Below are positions 1 to 7,700 of a stretch of DNA of 64,000 nt, in pieces. A program made the position numbers and the translations under genes. The notes beneath the pieces are model-generated. The model saw only the letters and a program-made list of their open reading frames with translations, was not told the DNA's origin and made no database searches. The first letter of the stretch is position 1. Every line of letters starts with the position of its first letter. Source of the DNA: Wolbachia endosymbiont of Tyrophagus putrescentiae (GTDB lineage Bacteria; Pseudomonadota; Alphaproteobacteria; Rickettsiales; Anaplasmataceae); NCBI GenBank assembly GCA_030441635.1, contig JAUEMM010000001.1, positions 55,467 through 119,466 on the forward strand, in the 5' to 3' direction.

Positions 1-548
1 CTGTGTTGGCGCTTGTTATAATGTTTTCTCCGATTGTGCTAGTGTTTGTTATGGGTTATAAACTTTCACAACTTAGTGTTCAGGCCACAATTGCTATATT
101 TTTTACGTTCTCAGGGCTAATGGGTGCCTCCTTGTCTTATATTTTTGTGATTTATACTGCAGAAAACATAGCAAGGGCATTTTTCATTACAGCAATTATG
201 TTTGGTTCCATGGCTTTGTATGGTAATAATACAAAAAGGGATCTAACGAGTATGGGTTCATTCTTAATTATGGGTATTTGGGGATTGTTTATTGCTTCAA
301 TATTAAATATTTTCCTCAGAAGTTCTCCACTGTATTTTGCAGTGTCATTTCTTTCGGTGATAGTATTTACCTTAATGACTGCATATGATGCTCAAAGAAT
401 AAAGGACATTTATTATAGATATAATGATGGCTCAGAAGTTGCTATAACAAAATTGGCTATACTAGGTGCAACTAATCTTTATTTTGATTTCATTAATATA
501 TTTCTCAGTTTATTGAGATTACTTAATTTGTTTAGTAACAAAGATTAA
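1..548 (+). CDS. Bax inhibitor-1/YccA family membrane protein, 5' end cut by window
   Basis: The reading frame is open to the window edge, so the true start lies upstream; about 181 residues are visible. The visible part has about six hydrophobic segments and a late polar motif, MTAYDAQRIKD, followed by the YFDFINIFLSLLRLL tail. Both are typical of the C-terminal half of the BI-1/YccA (UPF0005) family of inner-membrane proteins. Family members act in membrane proteostasis with FtsH or as ion-leak channels; no specific role can be read here. The stop codon is directly followed by the ATG of ctaG, so the two are probably cotranscribed. Confidence 0.85.
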   Translation, partial: VLALVIMFSPIVLVFVMGYKLSQLSVQATIAIFFTFSGLMGASLSYIFVIYTAENIARAFFITAIMFGSMALYGNNTKRDLTSMGSFLIMGIWGLFIASILNIFLRSSPLYFAVSFLSVIVFTLMTAYDAQRIKDIYYRYNDGSEVAITKLAILGATNLYFDFINIFLSLLRLLNLFSNKD

Positions 549-1082
549 ATGTCCTTCTCTTTAAAGAGGGATAACAGATCTGTAGTTTTTTTTTTAGTAT
601 CTTTGGTAGTATCGATGCTATGCCTTGCATATGCGTCGGTACCACTGTATAGGATTTTTTGCAAAGCTACTGGGTATGGCGGCACAACAAAAAAAGTCAC
701 TAATGTAATAACAAACTCAACTGATCAAAAGATCAGAGTGTATTTTAATTCCGATGTTATGCCCGATTTGCCGTGGGAGTTTAGCCCAGAGGTTAACTAC
801 ATGGATGTCACAATAGGAGAACAGAGTTTAGCTTTTTACTATGCAAAAAATCTATCTGAACAGCCTTCATATGGTATGGCTGTATATAATGTAACGCCTT
901 TTAAGGCGGGTAAGTACTTTAATAAAATCGCGTGCTTTTGTTTCAATGAGCAAGTTTTACTTCCAAATCAAAAAACGGCTATGCCTGTATCTTTCTTTAT
1001 AGATAATGCAATAATGCAAGACTCTAATACTAAAGACTTAGGTGAAATCACTTTGTCTTACACATTTTTTAAGCTAAAATAG
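549..1082 (+). CDS. ctaG: Cytochrome c oxidase assembly protein Cox11/CtaG
   Basis: 177 residues. One N-terminal transmembrane helix (about 11-31) is followed by the Cox11 signature VPLYRIFCKATGYGGTT and the copper-binding pair in ACFCFNEQ (about residues 125-132). Cox11 is a membrane-anchored periplasmic copper chaperone that delivers CuB to subunit I of aa3-type cytochrome oxidase. Length is close to the usual alphaproteobacterial size. The ATG abuts the TAA of the upstream BI-1 gene with no gap, which suggests translational coupling. Retention of Cox11 fits an aerobic respiratory endosymbiont. Confidence 0.95.
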   Translation: MSFSLKRDNRSVVFFLVSLVVSMLCLAYASVPLYRIFCKATGYGGTTKKVTNVITNSTDQKIRVYFNSDVMPDLPWEFSPEVNYMDVTIGEQSLAFYYAKNLSEQPSYGMAVYNVTPFKAGKYFNKIACFCFNEQVLLPNQKTAMPVSFFIDNAIMQDSNTKDLGEITLSYTFFKLK

Positions 1083-1153
1083 CTACTGCAGATTCTAGTT
1101 TACTTGTGGTTTATTGACTGCTATAATTAAGGCGATTTTCACCGCAGCTAGGT

Positions 1154-1735
1154 ATGTTCAGAGATCTTTTTAAAATTCTTTTTATATTAATCTGTTTAGT
1201 TATTGCGTTTGATTCTGAAGCTAAATCAAAATTAAGCAAGAAATATACACCGCCTGGTAATCCAGGGGGAGATGATTTTTATGCAGATGAGGAATTTGCT
1301 GAATCATATAACTTATATAAAAAACGTAGAGAGCTTTTGAAGAAGAAAAAGTTGCAAGGCAAAGCTAACACAGGCACAACTAAAGGGCACTTGAACAAGG
1401 AGCTAAAAAGTAAGAAGATTGTTAATTTTTATAATTATCAAGATGCTTGCCTAGTAGATGATGAGAAAACTGCTATGCTGAATAAGCATGGTGTCAACGT
1501 TGCACGCTTGAAGGGTGCTGTGTTTATAGATAATGAAGATAAACAGGAAAGCGTTATTACAAAACTCACTTCTGTACAAGAAAAAAGAATTTCTCCTGTT
1601 AAAGTTGTTATAAATGATCCTTCACCAAAAAGAAGAGTGTGTTCCCATGATTCTATTGCAGACTTGAAAGTTGATCAAAGTGCTAATGTTGATCAAGGTA
1701 GCTCATTTGGAAGTATTGTGGATACAACTGAATAA
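1154..1735 (+). CDS. Secreted, lysine-rich hypothetical protein
   Basis: 193 residues, no family recognised. An N-terminal hydrophobic stretch (about residues 6-20, ILFILICLVIAF) followed by DSEAKS looks like a signal peptide or single anchor. The mature part is hydrophilic, with a basic run (KKRRELLKKKKLQ near residue 57) and a Ser/Asp-rich C-terminus. It sits 18 bases upstream of ispG, on the same strand. Composition matches the low-complexity exported proteins common in Anaplasmataceae. An envelope or periplasmic location is inferred from the leader only. Confidence 0.7.
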   Translation: MFRDLFKILFILICLVIAFDSEAKSKLSKKYTPPGNPGGDDFYADEEFAESYNLYKKRRELLKKKKLQGKANTGTTKGHLNKELKSKKIVNFYNYQDACLVDDEKTAMLNKHGVNVARLKGAVFIDNEDKQESVITKLTSVQEKRISPVKVVINDPSPKRRVCSHDSIADLKVDQSANVDQGSSFGSIVDTTE

Positions 1736-1753
1736 CTAACTGCAATTTTTTTT

Positions 1754-2995
1754 ATGCTAATAGATGACATTTTTTTTGACAGACATGAAACTCATGTTGT
1801 GAAAGTAGGAAAAGTGAGGATAGGTGGTACAAATCCTATAGTAGTGCAGTCTATGGCACTTGGTGTGCACATAGATTCGGATGATATACGAGGTAGTGCA
1901 AAGCAGTATGCAAAAGAGATAATAGAGTTAGCACATGCTGGTTCAGAGTTAGTAAGGATTGCTTTAAATTCGGAAGAAGTAGCAAAATCAATACCATACA
2001 TAGTGGAAGAAATAAATAAAGAAGGGTTTGATGGTAAAATTCTGGTAGGTTGTGGCCAATATGAGTTAGATAAATTAATTCAGACTTATCCAGATAATAT
2101 TAAGATGCTGGGCAAGATTCGGATTAATCCGGGTAATATAGGTTTTGGTCATAGACGTGATGAAAAGTTTGAAAGAGTAATAAAGTATGCAATAAAACAC
2201 GATATTCCTATTAGGATTGGAGTAAATTGGGGAAGCCTTGATAAGCAGATATTACAAAAATTAATGGATGAAAATACAGGTCCCTCTGATATTATATTAC
2301 GTAAAGCACTTGTTGCTTCTGCACTGAATAGTGCAAAAAAAGCTGAGGAAATAGGCCTGAGTCCAGATAAAATAATCATTTCATGCAAAGTCAGCAAAGT
2401 TAGAGATTTAATAGCGATATATACGGCTTTAGCACAATCTTCTAATTATGCCTTACATTTAGGCTTAACAGAAGCTGGTATGGGTAGTAAGGGAATAGTT
2501 AACACTACGGCAGGCTTAACTTATTTGTTGCAAAATGGTATTGGAGATACCATCAGAGCTTCATTAACTCAACGTCCTGGTGAATCACGTATTAGCGAAG
2601 TAATGGTATGTAAGGAAATATTACAATCCATAGGCTTGCGTTATTTTCATCCTCAGGTTAGCTCATGTCCTGGTTGTGGGCGTACTAGCAGTGATCGGTT
2701 TCGCATATTAACTGAAGAGGTGAATAGTTACATAAAAACCTGTATGCCAATGTGGAGAGTTAAAAATCCAGGAGTAGAACGTATGAGTATTGCGGTCATG
2801 GGATGTATAGTGAATGGTCCCGGTGAGAGTAAACACGCAAATTTAGGTATCAGTCTACCTGGGTATGGAGAGAAGCCAGTTTCGGCTGTTTATAAAGACG
2901 GCGAATACTTTTGCACTTTGCAAGGTGATAACATCTTTGAAGAATTTAAAGGGATTATTGATAGTTACGTTCAAGAACACTACTCCTCTCGGTAA
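1754..2995 (+). CDS. ispG: 4-hydroxy-3-methylbut-2-en-1-yl diphosphate synthase (GcpE)
   Basis: 413 residues, full length for the proteobacterial short form. It catalyses the penultimate MEP-pathway step, converting MEcPP to HMBPP with a 4Fe-4S cluster. The cluster cysteines are visible in [11 protein letters not shown] (about 307-317) and in the CIVNGPGE motif (about 349-356). The N-terminal TIM-barrel part carries [12 protein letters not shown]. Together with ispE at 60864 and uppS at 42333 it shows that isoprenoids are made through MEP and feed undecaprenyl phosphate synthesis. The ATG at 1754 follows a T-rich leader without a clear Shine-Dalgarno. Confidence 0.96.
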   Translation: MLIDDIFFDRHETHVVKVGKVRIGGTNPIVVQSMALGVHIDSDDIRGSAKQYAKEIIELAHAGSELVRIALNSEEVAKSIPYIVEEINKEGFDGKILVGCGQYELDKLIQTYPDNIKMLGKIRINPGNIGFGHRRDEKFERVIKYAIKHDIPIRIGVNWGSLDKQILQKLMDENTGPSDIILRKALVASALNSAKKAEEIGLSPDKIIISCKVSKVRDLIAIYTALAQSSNYALHLGLTEAGMGSKGIVNTTAGLTYLLQNGIGDTIRASLTQRPGESRISEVMVCKEILQSIGLRYFHPQVSSCPGCGRTSSDRFRILTEEVNSYIKTCMPMWRVKNPGVERMSIAVMGCIVNGPGESKHANLGISLPGYGEKPVSAVYKDGEYFCTLQGDNIFEEFKGIIDSYVQEHYSSR

Positions 2996-3044
2996 AGAAT
3001 TACTTAAGGCGGTGTTAAAGTAACGTATAAAGAAAGTTTTATTA

Positions 3045-3518
3045 TTATTCTATTTCCTTTGAGGGACAGTGTTTCTCAACTAGGGGATTGGTGATGTATT
3101 GATTAGCTATTAACCGAGTTGTGTCAGCAGTCAAATTAGCTATGACACCAATTGCTGCACACGCAAGAGCTGCGTACCCCATACTTAACATAACGCCAGG
3201 AAAAAAGAAATTTGCAGCTGTGCCAAGACCGGCTCCAGCTACTGTTGCAGTGAGTAAGTATACACCAATATCTGTATCTGTGATATGCTTTTTATCATCT
3301 TTCCTTACTTGATCGTCATCTTGAATTTCAGTAAACTCCAACATTTCTGCCACTTTGACAATTGTGACTAGGAGCGTAAATCCTATCAAAGGAACAATCA
3401 TGCCAGTGACTGAAGGTGGTAAAAAAAGTATATAAGTTGAAAGAGCACCTAGAAAAGCGCCAACTCCTGCAAATACTCCATAATGTACTAACTTATTTTT
3501 AATGTTGTTTTTATTCAT
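3045..3518 (-). CDS. Tandem paralogous membrane protein, copy 1 (most diverged)
   Basis: 157 residues, no named family recognised. Four hydrophobic segments can be seen, grouped as two pairs around a polar middle with a DDDQVRKDDKKH stretch. The second pair contains the block NFFFPGVMLSMGYAALACA, which recurs nearly unchanged in the two genes upstream on the same strand. The C-terminus (ANQYITNPLVEKHCPSKE) also aligns with the NQHIISPLIEKC tails of the other copies. It is therefore the oldest or fastest-evolving member of a three-gene tandem array. It lies convergent to ispG. Confidence 0.75.
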   Translation of the reverse strand: MNKNNIKNKLVHYGVFAGVGAFLGALSTYILFLPPSVTGMIVPLIGFTLLVTIVKVAEMLEFTEIQDDDQVRKDDKKHITDTDIGVYLLTATVAGAGLGTAANFFFPGVMLSMGYAALACAAIGVIANLTADTTRLIANQYITNPLVEKHCPSKEIE

Positions 3519-3575
3519 AGCCCCTCATTTGTTTAAATTAAGATTTATCATTTTTACTCTGATTTGTAAAGTCAC

Positions 3576-4076
3576 TTACTTAGCAGGTGAATAAGGTTGT
3601 GAGGAAAAGCATTTTTCAATCAAAGGACTGATGATATGTTGATTTGCTTTATCATCTGTAAATATGTTTACACCGGCAGTAAGGTTAGCCATGACACCAA
3701 TTACTGCGCATGCAAGAGCTGCAGACCACATACTTGACATAACGCCAGGAAAAAAGAAGTTTACAGCTGCAGCAAAACCAGCACCTGATATTGCTGTGAT
3801 AGTTGTTGCGATACCTAGACGAACAACTGTTTCCTTCTTATTATTAATAGAGTGAGCCTTATGCGTTGAAAAAAAATCATATATTGCTGTTTTTAATATA
3901 GCTACTAGACGTAAAGCTGTGAGTCCTGCTAACAGTGCAGAACTAGCAATACCACCAATAACTAAAGGTGATAGAGTTGTATGGCTCAAACCAAGGCCTA
4001 TTAAGGCACTAACTCCTCCTAGTATTGTAGAAGATAATAAAAGTGAAAGTGCTTTAGTAGAAATTTTGTTACTCAT
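3576..4076 (-). CDS. Tandem paralogous membrane protein, copy 2
   Basis: 166 residues from the chosen ATG at 4076. A longer in-frame start at 4148 exists, but the ATG that begins MSNKISTKALS matches the start of copy 3 and follows GAGGGAGAAAGG, a strong purine-rich ribosome binding site. There are four hydrophobic segments, a central FFSTHKAHSINNKKETV loop, and the family block FFFPGVMSSMWSAALACA. The tail ends EKCFSSQPYSPAK. The nucleotide sequence is very close to copy 3 over long runs, which indicates a recent duplication. Function unknown. Confidence 0.75.
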   Translation of the reverse strand: MSNKISTKALSLLLSSTILGGVSALIGLGLSHTTLSPLVIGGIASSALLAGLTALRLVAILKTAIYDFFSTHKAHSINNKKETVVRLGIATTITAISGAGFAAAVNFFFPGVMSSMWSAALACAVIGVMANLTAGVNIFTDDKANQHIISPLIEKCFSSQPYSPAK

Positions 4077-4148
4077 AACCTTTCTCCCTCGTCTGTTTGA
4101 TATACCTGACTTGAGATTTATCATTTTTGTTCTGATTTGTAAAGCCAC

Positions 4149-4652
4149 TTACTTAGCAAGTGAATAGGATTGTGAGAAAGAACATTTTTCAATCAAAGGA
4201 CTAATGATATGTTGATTTGCTTTATCAGCTAAAAGTAGAGCTTGATCAGCAATAAAGCCAGTCATTACGCCAATTACTGCACATGCAAGAGCTGCGGATC
4301 CCATACTTGACATAACGCCAGGAAAAAAGAAATTTGCAGCTGCAGCAAAACCAGCACCTGATATTGCTGCGGTAGTTGTTATGATACCTAAATGAACAAA
4401 ATGAGCAATTGTTTCCTTCTTATTATTAATAGAGTGAGCCTTATGCGTTGAAAAAAAATCATATATTGCTGTTTTTAATATAGCTGCTAGACCTAAAGCC
4501 ATATATCCTGCCCAAAATGCAGAGCTAGCAATACCACCAATAACTAAAGGTGGTAGAGTCGTGTAGCTCAAACCAAGGCCTATTAAGGCACTAACTTTTC
4601 CTAGTATTGTATAAGATGCTAAAAGTGCTTTAGTAGAAATTTTGTTACTCAT
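4149..4652 (-). CDS. Tandem paralogous membrane protein, copy 3
   Basis: 167 residues from ATG 4652, aligned with the copy 2 start; the in-frame start at 4664 would add only MRRV. It shares with copy 2 the opening MSNKISTKAL, the loop FFSTHKAHSINNKKET and the block FFFPGVMSSMGSAALACA. Differences from copy 2 include a three-residue insertion after the loop (AHFVHLG) and loss of residues near the N-terminus (SLLLSS region). The three genes read in one direction with gaps of about 60-70 bases and are probably one transcription unit. Function unknown. Confidence 0.75.
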   Translation of the reverse strand: MSNKISTKALLASYTILGKVSALIGLGLSYTTLPPLVIGGIASSAFWAGYMALGLAAILKTAIYDFFSTHKAHSINNKKETIAHFVHLGIITTTAAISGAGFAAAANFFFPGVMSSMGSAALACAVIGVMTGFIADQALLLADKANQHIISPLIEKCSFSQSYSLAK

Positions 4653-4865
4653 AACTCTCCTCATTTGTTTAATACACCTGGCCTGAGGTTTATCATTTTT
4701 GTCCTTATTTGTAAAGTGGCACTATTCTTTTCTAGAGTTTCTTTTACGCAAAAGATTCTTGCTCACTCATTCCTGTCACATTTTTCGACTTAAACAGGTC
4801 TTTCTTCTGCTTTATTATTATGCCATTGATTTTATATTTTAAGGATTGGAGTAAGTTTATTTGAA

Positions 4866-6068
4866 TTAGTTATATATCTCACGTTTTTGAGCTTTATACC
4901 TAAGCAAGCTGTATATTAGAATTGCAACAACAGAGCATGTGATTGTTAAAAGTAAGTTTGCTAAAATGCCATACTGGAAAAATTGACCAACTATATATAT
5001 ACCAATTGCTCCGAGCGTCATATCACAAAACGAAATGAAAGCACTGCCAAGACCTGTATCTTTTATTACTTCTAAAGCGAAAGTTACATTATTACTGATT
5101 GTAAACGCAATTCCTATATTGCTGAATATCCAAGCGATTTCAATGATATACATATTTAATGTATTTGTGAAATAAAAGTATAACAATGAGCCATCAGATA
5201 TAATTGGCAATATTAAGCCTATAACGAGCATTTTGTTCATCCCTATTTTTGATACGTATTTTCTATTGATCAAAGTACCTATCATGTAAAATATAATTAC
5301 AACTGATATGAAATAACCAAAGTATTGCACATCAATTCCCATAGATTCAAATATGAAAGAGTAGTTTGCGATATATGCCCAGAGCCACATAAAAGTTAGC
5401 CCTTGAATCACTGCAAATCCAAGAAAACGGTAATTTCGGAATACCATTACATATTGAGTGAGGATGCTTATAGTTACATTACCCAAGCTAGTTTTGTTTT
5501 TATCAGTGACTAGGGTTTCTTGTAACTTGAAATAAATTATGCAAAGCATAATAGATGTTGCTAAGAAAATAATCATAAACAAAAAATGCCAGCCATAACC
5601 GTGTGACAATATGTAACTGCCTACTACTGGAGCTATTCCAGGTGAAAGTGCTGCCACCATATTTAGTTTTGATATTGCTCTTGAATATTCACTACCTGAA
5701 TACATGTCTCTGATCGATGCGTATCCTATAACGCACGCAACACCTGATCCCATTCCTTGAATAAAACGAGCTAGTATTAGCAGTGTAATGTTATCAGCTA
5801 TACAACATGCAATGCTTGCAAAAGTGAAAATTGTCATGCCGATTAACATAATAGGACGCCTGCCATAATGATCAGACAGTGGGCCGTATATTAATCCAGA
5901 TATTGCTATTCCGGCTAAATTAAGACTAATCGTAAGTTGAGCTACACTTCCTTCTACCTGAAAGTAACTAGCAATATTTGATAATGCTACTGAATACAGG
6001 TCAGTTGCCATGTCAGCAACTGCAACCGATAGTATCATAATAAGGCAAATAATATTTTGTATCGTCAT
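4866..6068 (-). CDS. MFS transporter, Bcr/CflA drug-exporter type
   Basis: About 400 residues with 12 predicted transmembrane helices. The MFS loop 2-3 motif appears as GPLSDHYGRRP and helix 4 has LILARFIQGMGSG. Helix 5 has a proline/glycine-rich antiporter motif (SPGIAPVVGSYI), typical of 12-helix drug:H+ antiporters of the Bcr/CflA family. The ATG at 6068 is preferred over the GTG at 6080, which touches the nuoF stop. It lies just downstream of nuoF on the same strand and may be cotranscribed. The substrate cannot be predicted. Confidence 0.88.
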   Translation of the reverse strand: MTIQNIICLIMILSVAVADMATDLYSVALSNIASYFQVEGSVAQLTISLNLAGIAISGLIYGPLSDHYGRRPIMLIGMTIFTFASIACCIADNITLLILARFIQGMGSGVACVIGYASIRDMYSGSEYSRAISKLNMVAALSPGIAPVVGSYILSHGYGWHFLFMIIFLATSIMLCIIYFKLQETLVTDKNKTSLGNVTISILTQYVMVFRNYRFLGFAVIQGLTFMWLWAYIANYSFIFESMGIDVQYFGYFISVVIIFYMIGTLINRKYVSKIGMNKMLVIGLILPIISDGSLLYFYFTNTLNMYIIEIAWIFSNIGIAFTISNNVTFALEVIKDTGLGSAFISFCDMTLGAIGIYIVGQFFQYGILANLLLTITCSVVAILIYSLLRYKAQKREIYN

Positions 6069-6080
6069 TTTAATGTACAC

Positions 6081-7340
6081 CTACTGATTAGGTAGAGCTC
6101 TATTTTCAATAGCGTAGCGGAAGTGTCTTACGAGACCTTGGATTGGCCAAGCTGCAGCATCTCCAAGCGCACAAATTGTATGACCTTCTATTTGAGTTGT
6201 AAGATCGAGCAATTTATCTATTTCTCCAGGCTTAATATTACCTGACACCATCCTCTTCATAATTCTCCACATCCATCCAGTGCCTTCACGGCATGGTGTG
6301 CATTGTCCACAGGATTCATGCATATAGAAATGTGATAGCCTTTCTATTGCTGCTATAATATCTGTTGACTTATCCATCACTATGACAGCAGCGGTACCAA
6401 GTCCAGATTGTACTGCTTTTAGTGAGTCAAAATCCATTTCTACAGTATCACATATGGACTTAGGGATTAATGGTACTGAGGACCCACCAGGTATGACAGC
6501 GAGTAAATTATCCCAACCGCCTCGTACTCCGCCTGCATATTTTTCAATTAATTCACGTAGTGGAATTCCTAGCTCTTCTTCAACGTTACATGGATTATTC
6601 ACATGTCCGGAGATGCAGAATATCTTAGTACCAGTGTTATTTGGCTTACCAAGAGAAGCGAACCACTCACCTCCACGTCTTAGGATATCTGGAACCATTG
6701 CGATGGTTTCAACATTATTTATCGTGGTTGGGCAGCCAAAAAGTCCTACGCCTGCAGGAAATGGCGGTTTCATGCGAGGAAAACCTTTCTTACCTTCAAT
6801 GGACTCAAGTTGAGCAGTTTCCTCTCCACATATATAAGCACCAGCCCCTCTATGAATAAACACATCAAGATCATAGCCTGATTTGCAAGCATTTTTTCCT
6901 ATCAGACCTTCTTTGTAAGCTTCTTCTAGTGCTTCCTTTAGAACCAAATATTCGTTGTAAAACTCACCTCTAATATAGATATAAGCAGCGGATGCATTAA
7001 CAGCTCTGCCAGCTAATAAAATACCTTCAAGCAATTTGTGTGGCTCATAGCGCAGAATATCTCTGTCTTTGCATGTCCCTGGTTCTGATTCATCTGCATT
7101 CACTACTAAATATGACCTGGGACTATTTTTGGGCATGAAACTCCACTTTAGACCAGTTGGAAATCCTGCACCTCCTCTTCCTCTCAATCCAGATTTTTTC
7201 ACTTCATCAATGATTTTGTCTGAACCTAAATCCAATAGATCCTTGATTTTCTTCCAAGCTCCACGCTTTTTTGCGCTACTCAGTAGAGGGCTTTCCTTAC
7301 CACTTAAATTAGTAAATATTCTATCTTGTTTTTTCAGCAT
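6081..7340 (-). CDS. nuoF: NADH-quinone oxidoreductase subunit F
   Basis: 419 residues from the ATG at 7340 ([11 protein letters not shown]). A TTG further upstream at 7391 is in frame but extends past the family's usual start. NuoF is the peripheral complex I subunit that binds NADH, FMN and the N3 4Fe-4S cluster. Visible motifs are [14 protein letters not shown] (FMN site), [25 protein letters not shown] (NADH site), and the cluster cysteines in [13 protein letters not shown] plus HTICALGD. The gene stands apart from other nuo genes, as expected for the scattered nuo clusters of Rickettsiales. Confidence 0.97.
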   Translation of the reverse strand: MLKKQDRIFTNLSGKESPLLSSAKKRGAWKKIKDLLDLGSDKIIDEVKKSGLRGRGGAGFPTGLKWSFMPKNSPRSYLVVNADESEPGTCKDRDILRYEPHKLLEGILLAGRAVNASAAYIYIRGEFYNEYLVLKEALEEAYKEGLIGKNACKSGYDLDVFIHRGAGAYICGEETAQLESIEGKKGFPRMKPPFPAGVGLFGCPTTINNVETIAMVPDILRRGGEWFASLGKPNNTGTKIFCISGHVNNPCNVEEELGIPLRELIEKYAGGVRGGWDNLLAVIPGGSSVPLIPKSICDTVEMDFDSLKAVQSGLGTAAVIVMDKSTDIIAAIERLSHFYMHESCGQCTPCREGTGWMWRIMKRMVSGNIKPGEIDKLLDLTTQIEGHTICALGDAAAWPIQGLVRHFRYAIENRALPNQ

Positions 7341-7391
7341 AAATTGATGATTGAGTGATCCATTCGATATAAATAAAACTTCTTCTCGCAA

Positions 7392-7700
7392 ACGTTATGG
7401 AAAGCGACTAAAATCAGCAATATTCCTTGCGTTTTTATGGAATGCAATATTAATTGCAATACATACCTAGCTGAGAACTGAGAAAAAGATTCTATCATTA
7501 TTCTTTTTTAACAAAATTAGTGTCGAAAGTAAATAAATGATTTTTTACCAACACTGATTTTAGTGCCAAAAACTTAAAATAATACGTAAAAAAATTCTTG
7601 TACTGTCCGATTGTTATAGAGTAGGGCCGAAGGCCCACCACAATATTTGATATCTTTGATGGCTGGACAAAAAAACTACAATATTTTTTTGTTGCATATT
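7392..7700. other. Gene-free stretch with one GC-rich hairpin
   Basis: 309 bases between nuoF and the 704-residue unknown. No supported reading frame was found. It contains runs of A/T and, near 7625-7637, a self-complementary GGGCC-GAA-GGCCC element that stands out in an otherwise very AT-rich spacer. It may also hold the nuoF promoter, as nuoF reads away from it, but no convincing -35/-10 pair was identified. Confidence 0.5.
7625..7637. repeat. GC-rich hairpin, possible terminator of the upstream minus-strand gene
   Basis: GGGCC GAA GGCCC forms a perfect five-base-pair all-G/C stem with a three-base loop. It lies about 65 bases beyond the stop of the minus-strand gene ending at 7701. Read on the minus strand it is not followed at once by a U run (the next long T run is about 35 bases further), so it is not a canonical rho-independent terminator. 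It could be a stabilising 3' hairpin or a remnant of a dispersed repeat. Confidence 0.4.

Noticed and set aside
3121-4167. Three plus-strand open frames opposite the tandem membrane genes
   Set aside because: They recur in the same antisense position in each paralogue, as expected for shadows of duplicated genes, and have no ribosome binding sites.
6382-6859. Plus-strand open frames inside nuoF
   Set aside because: Antisense shadows of a conserved enzyme gene.
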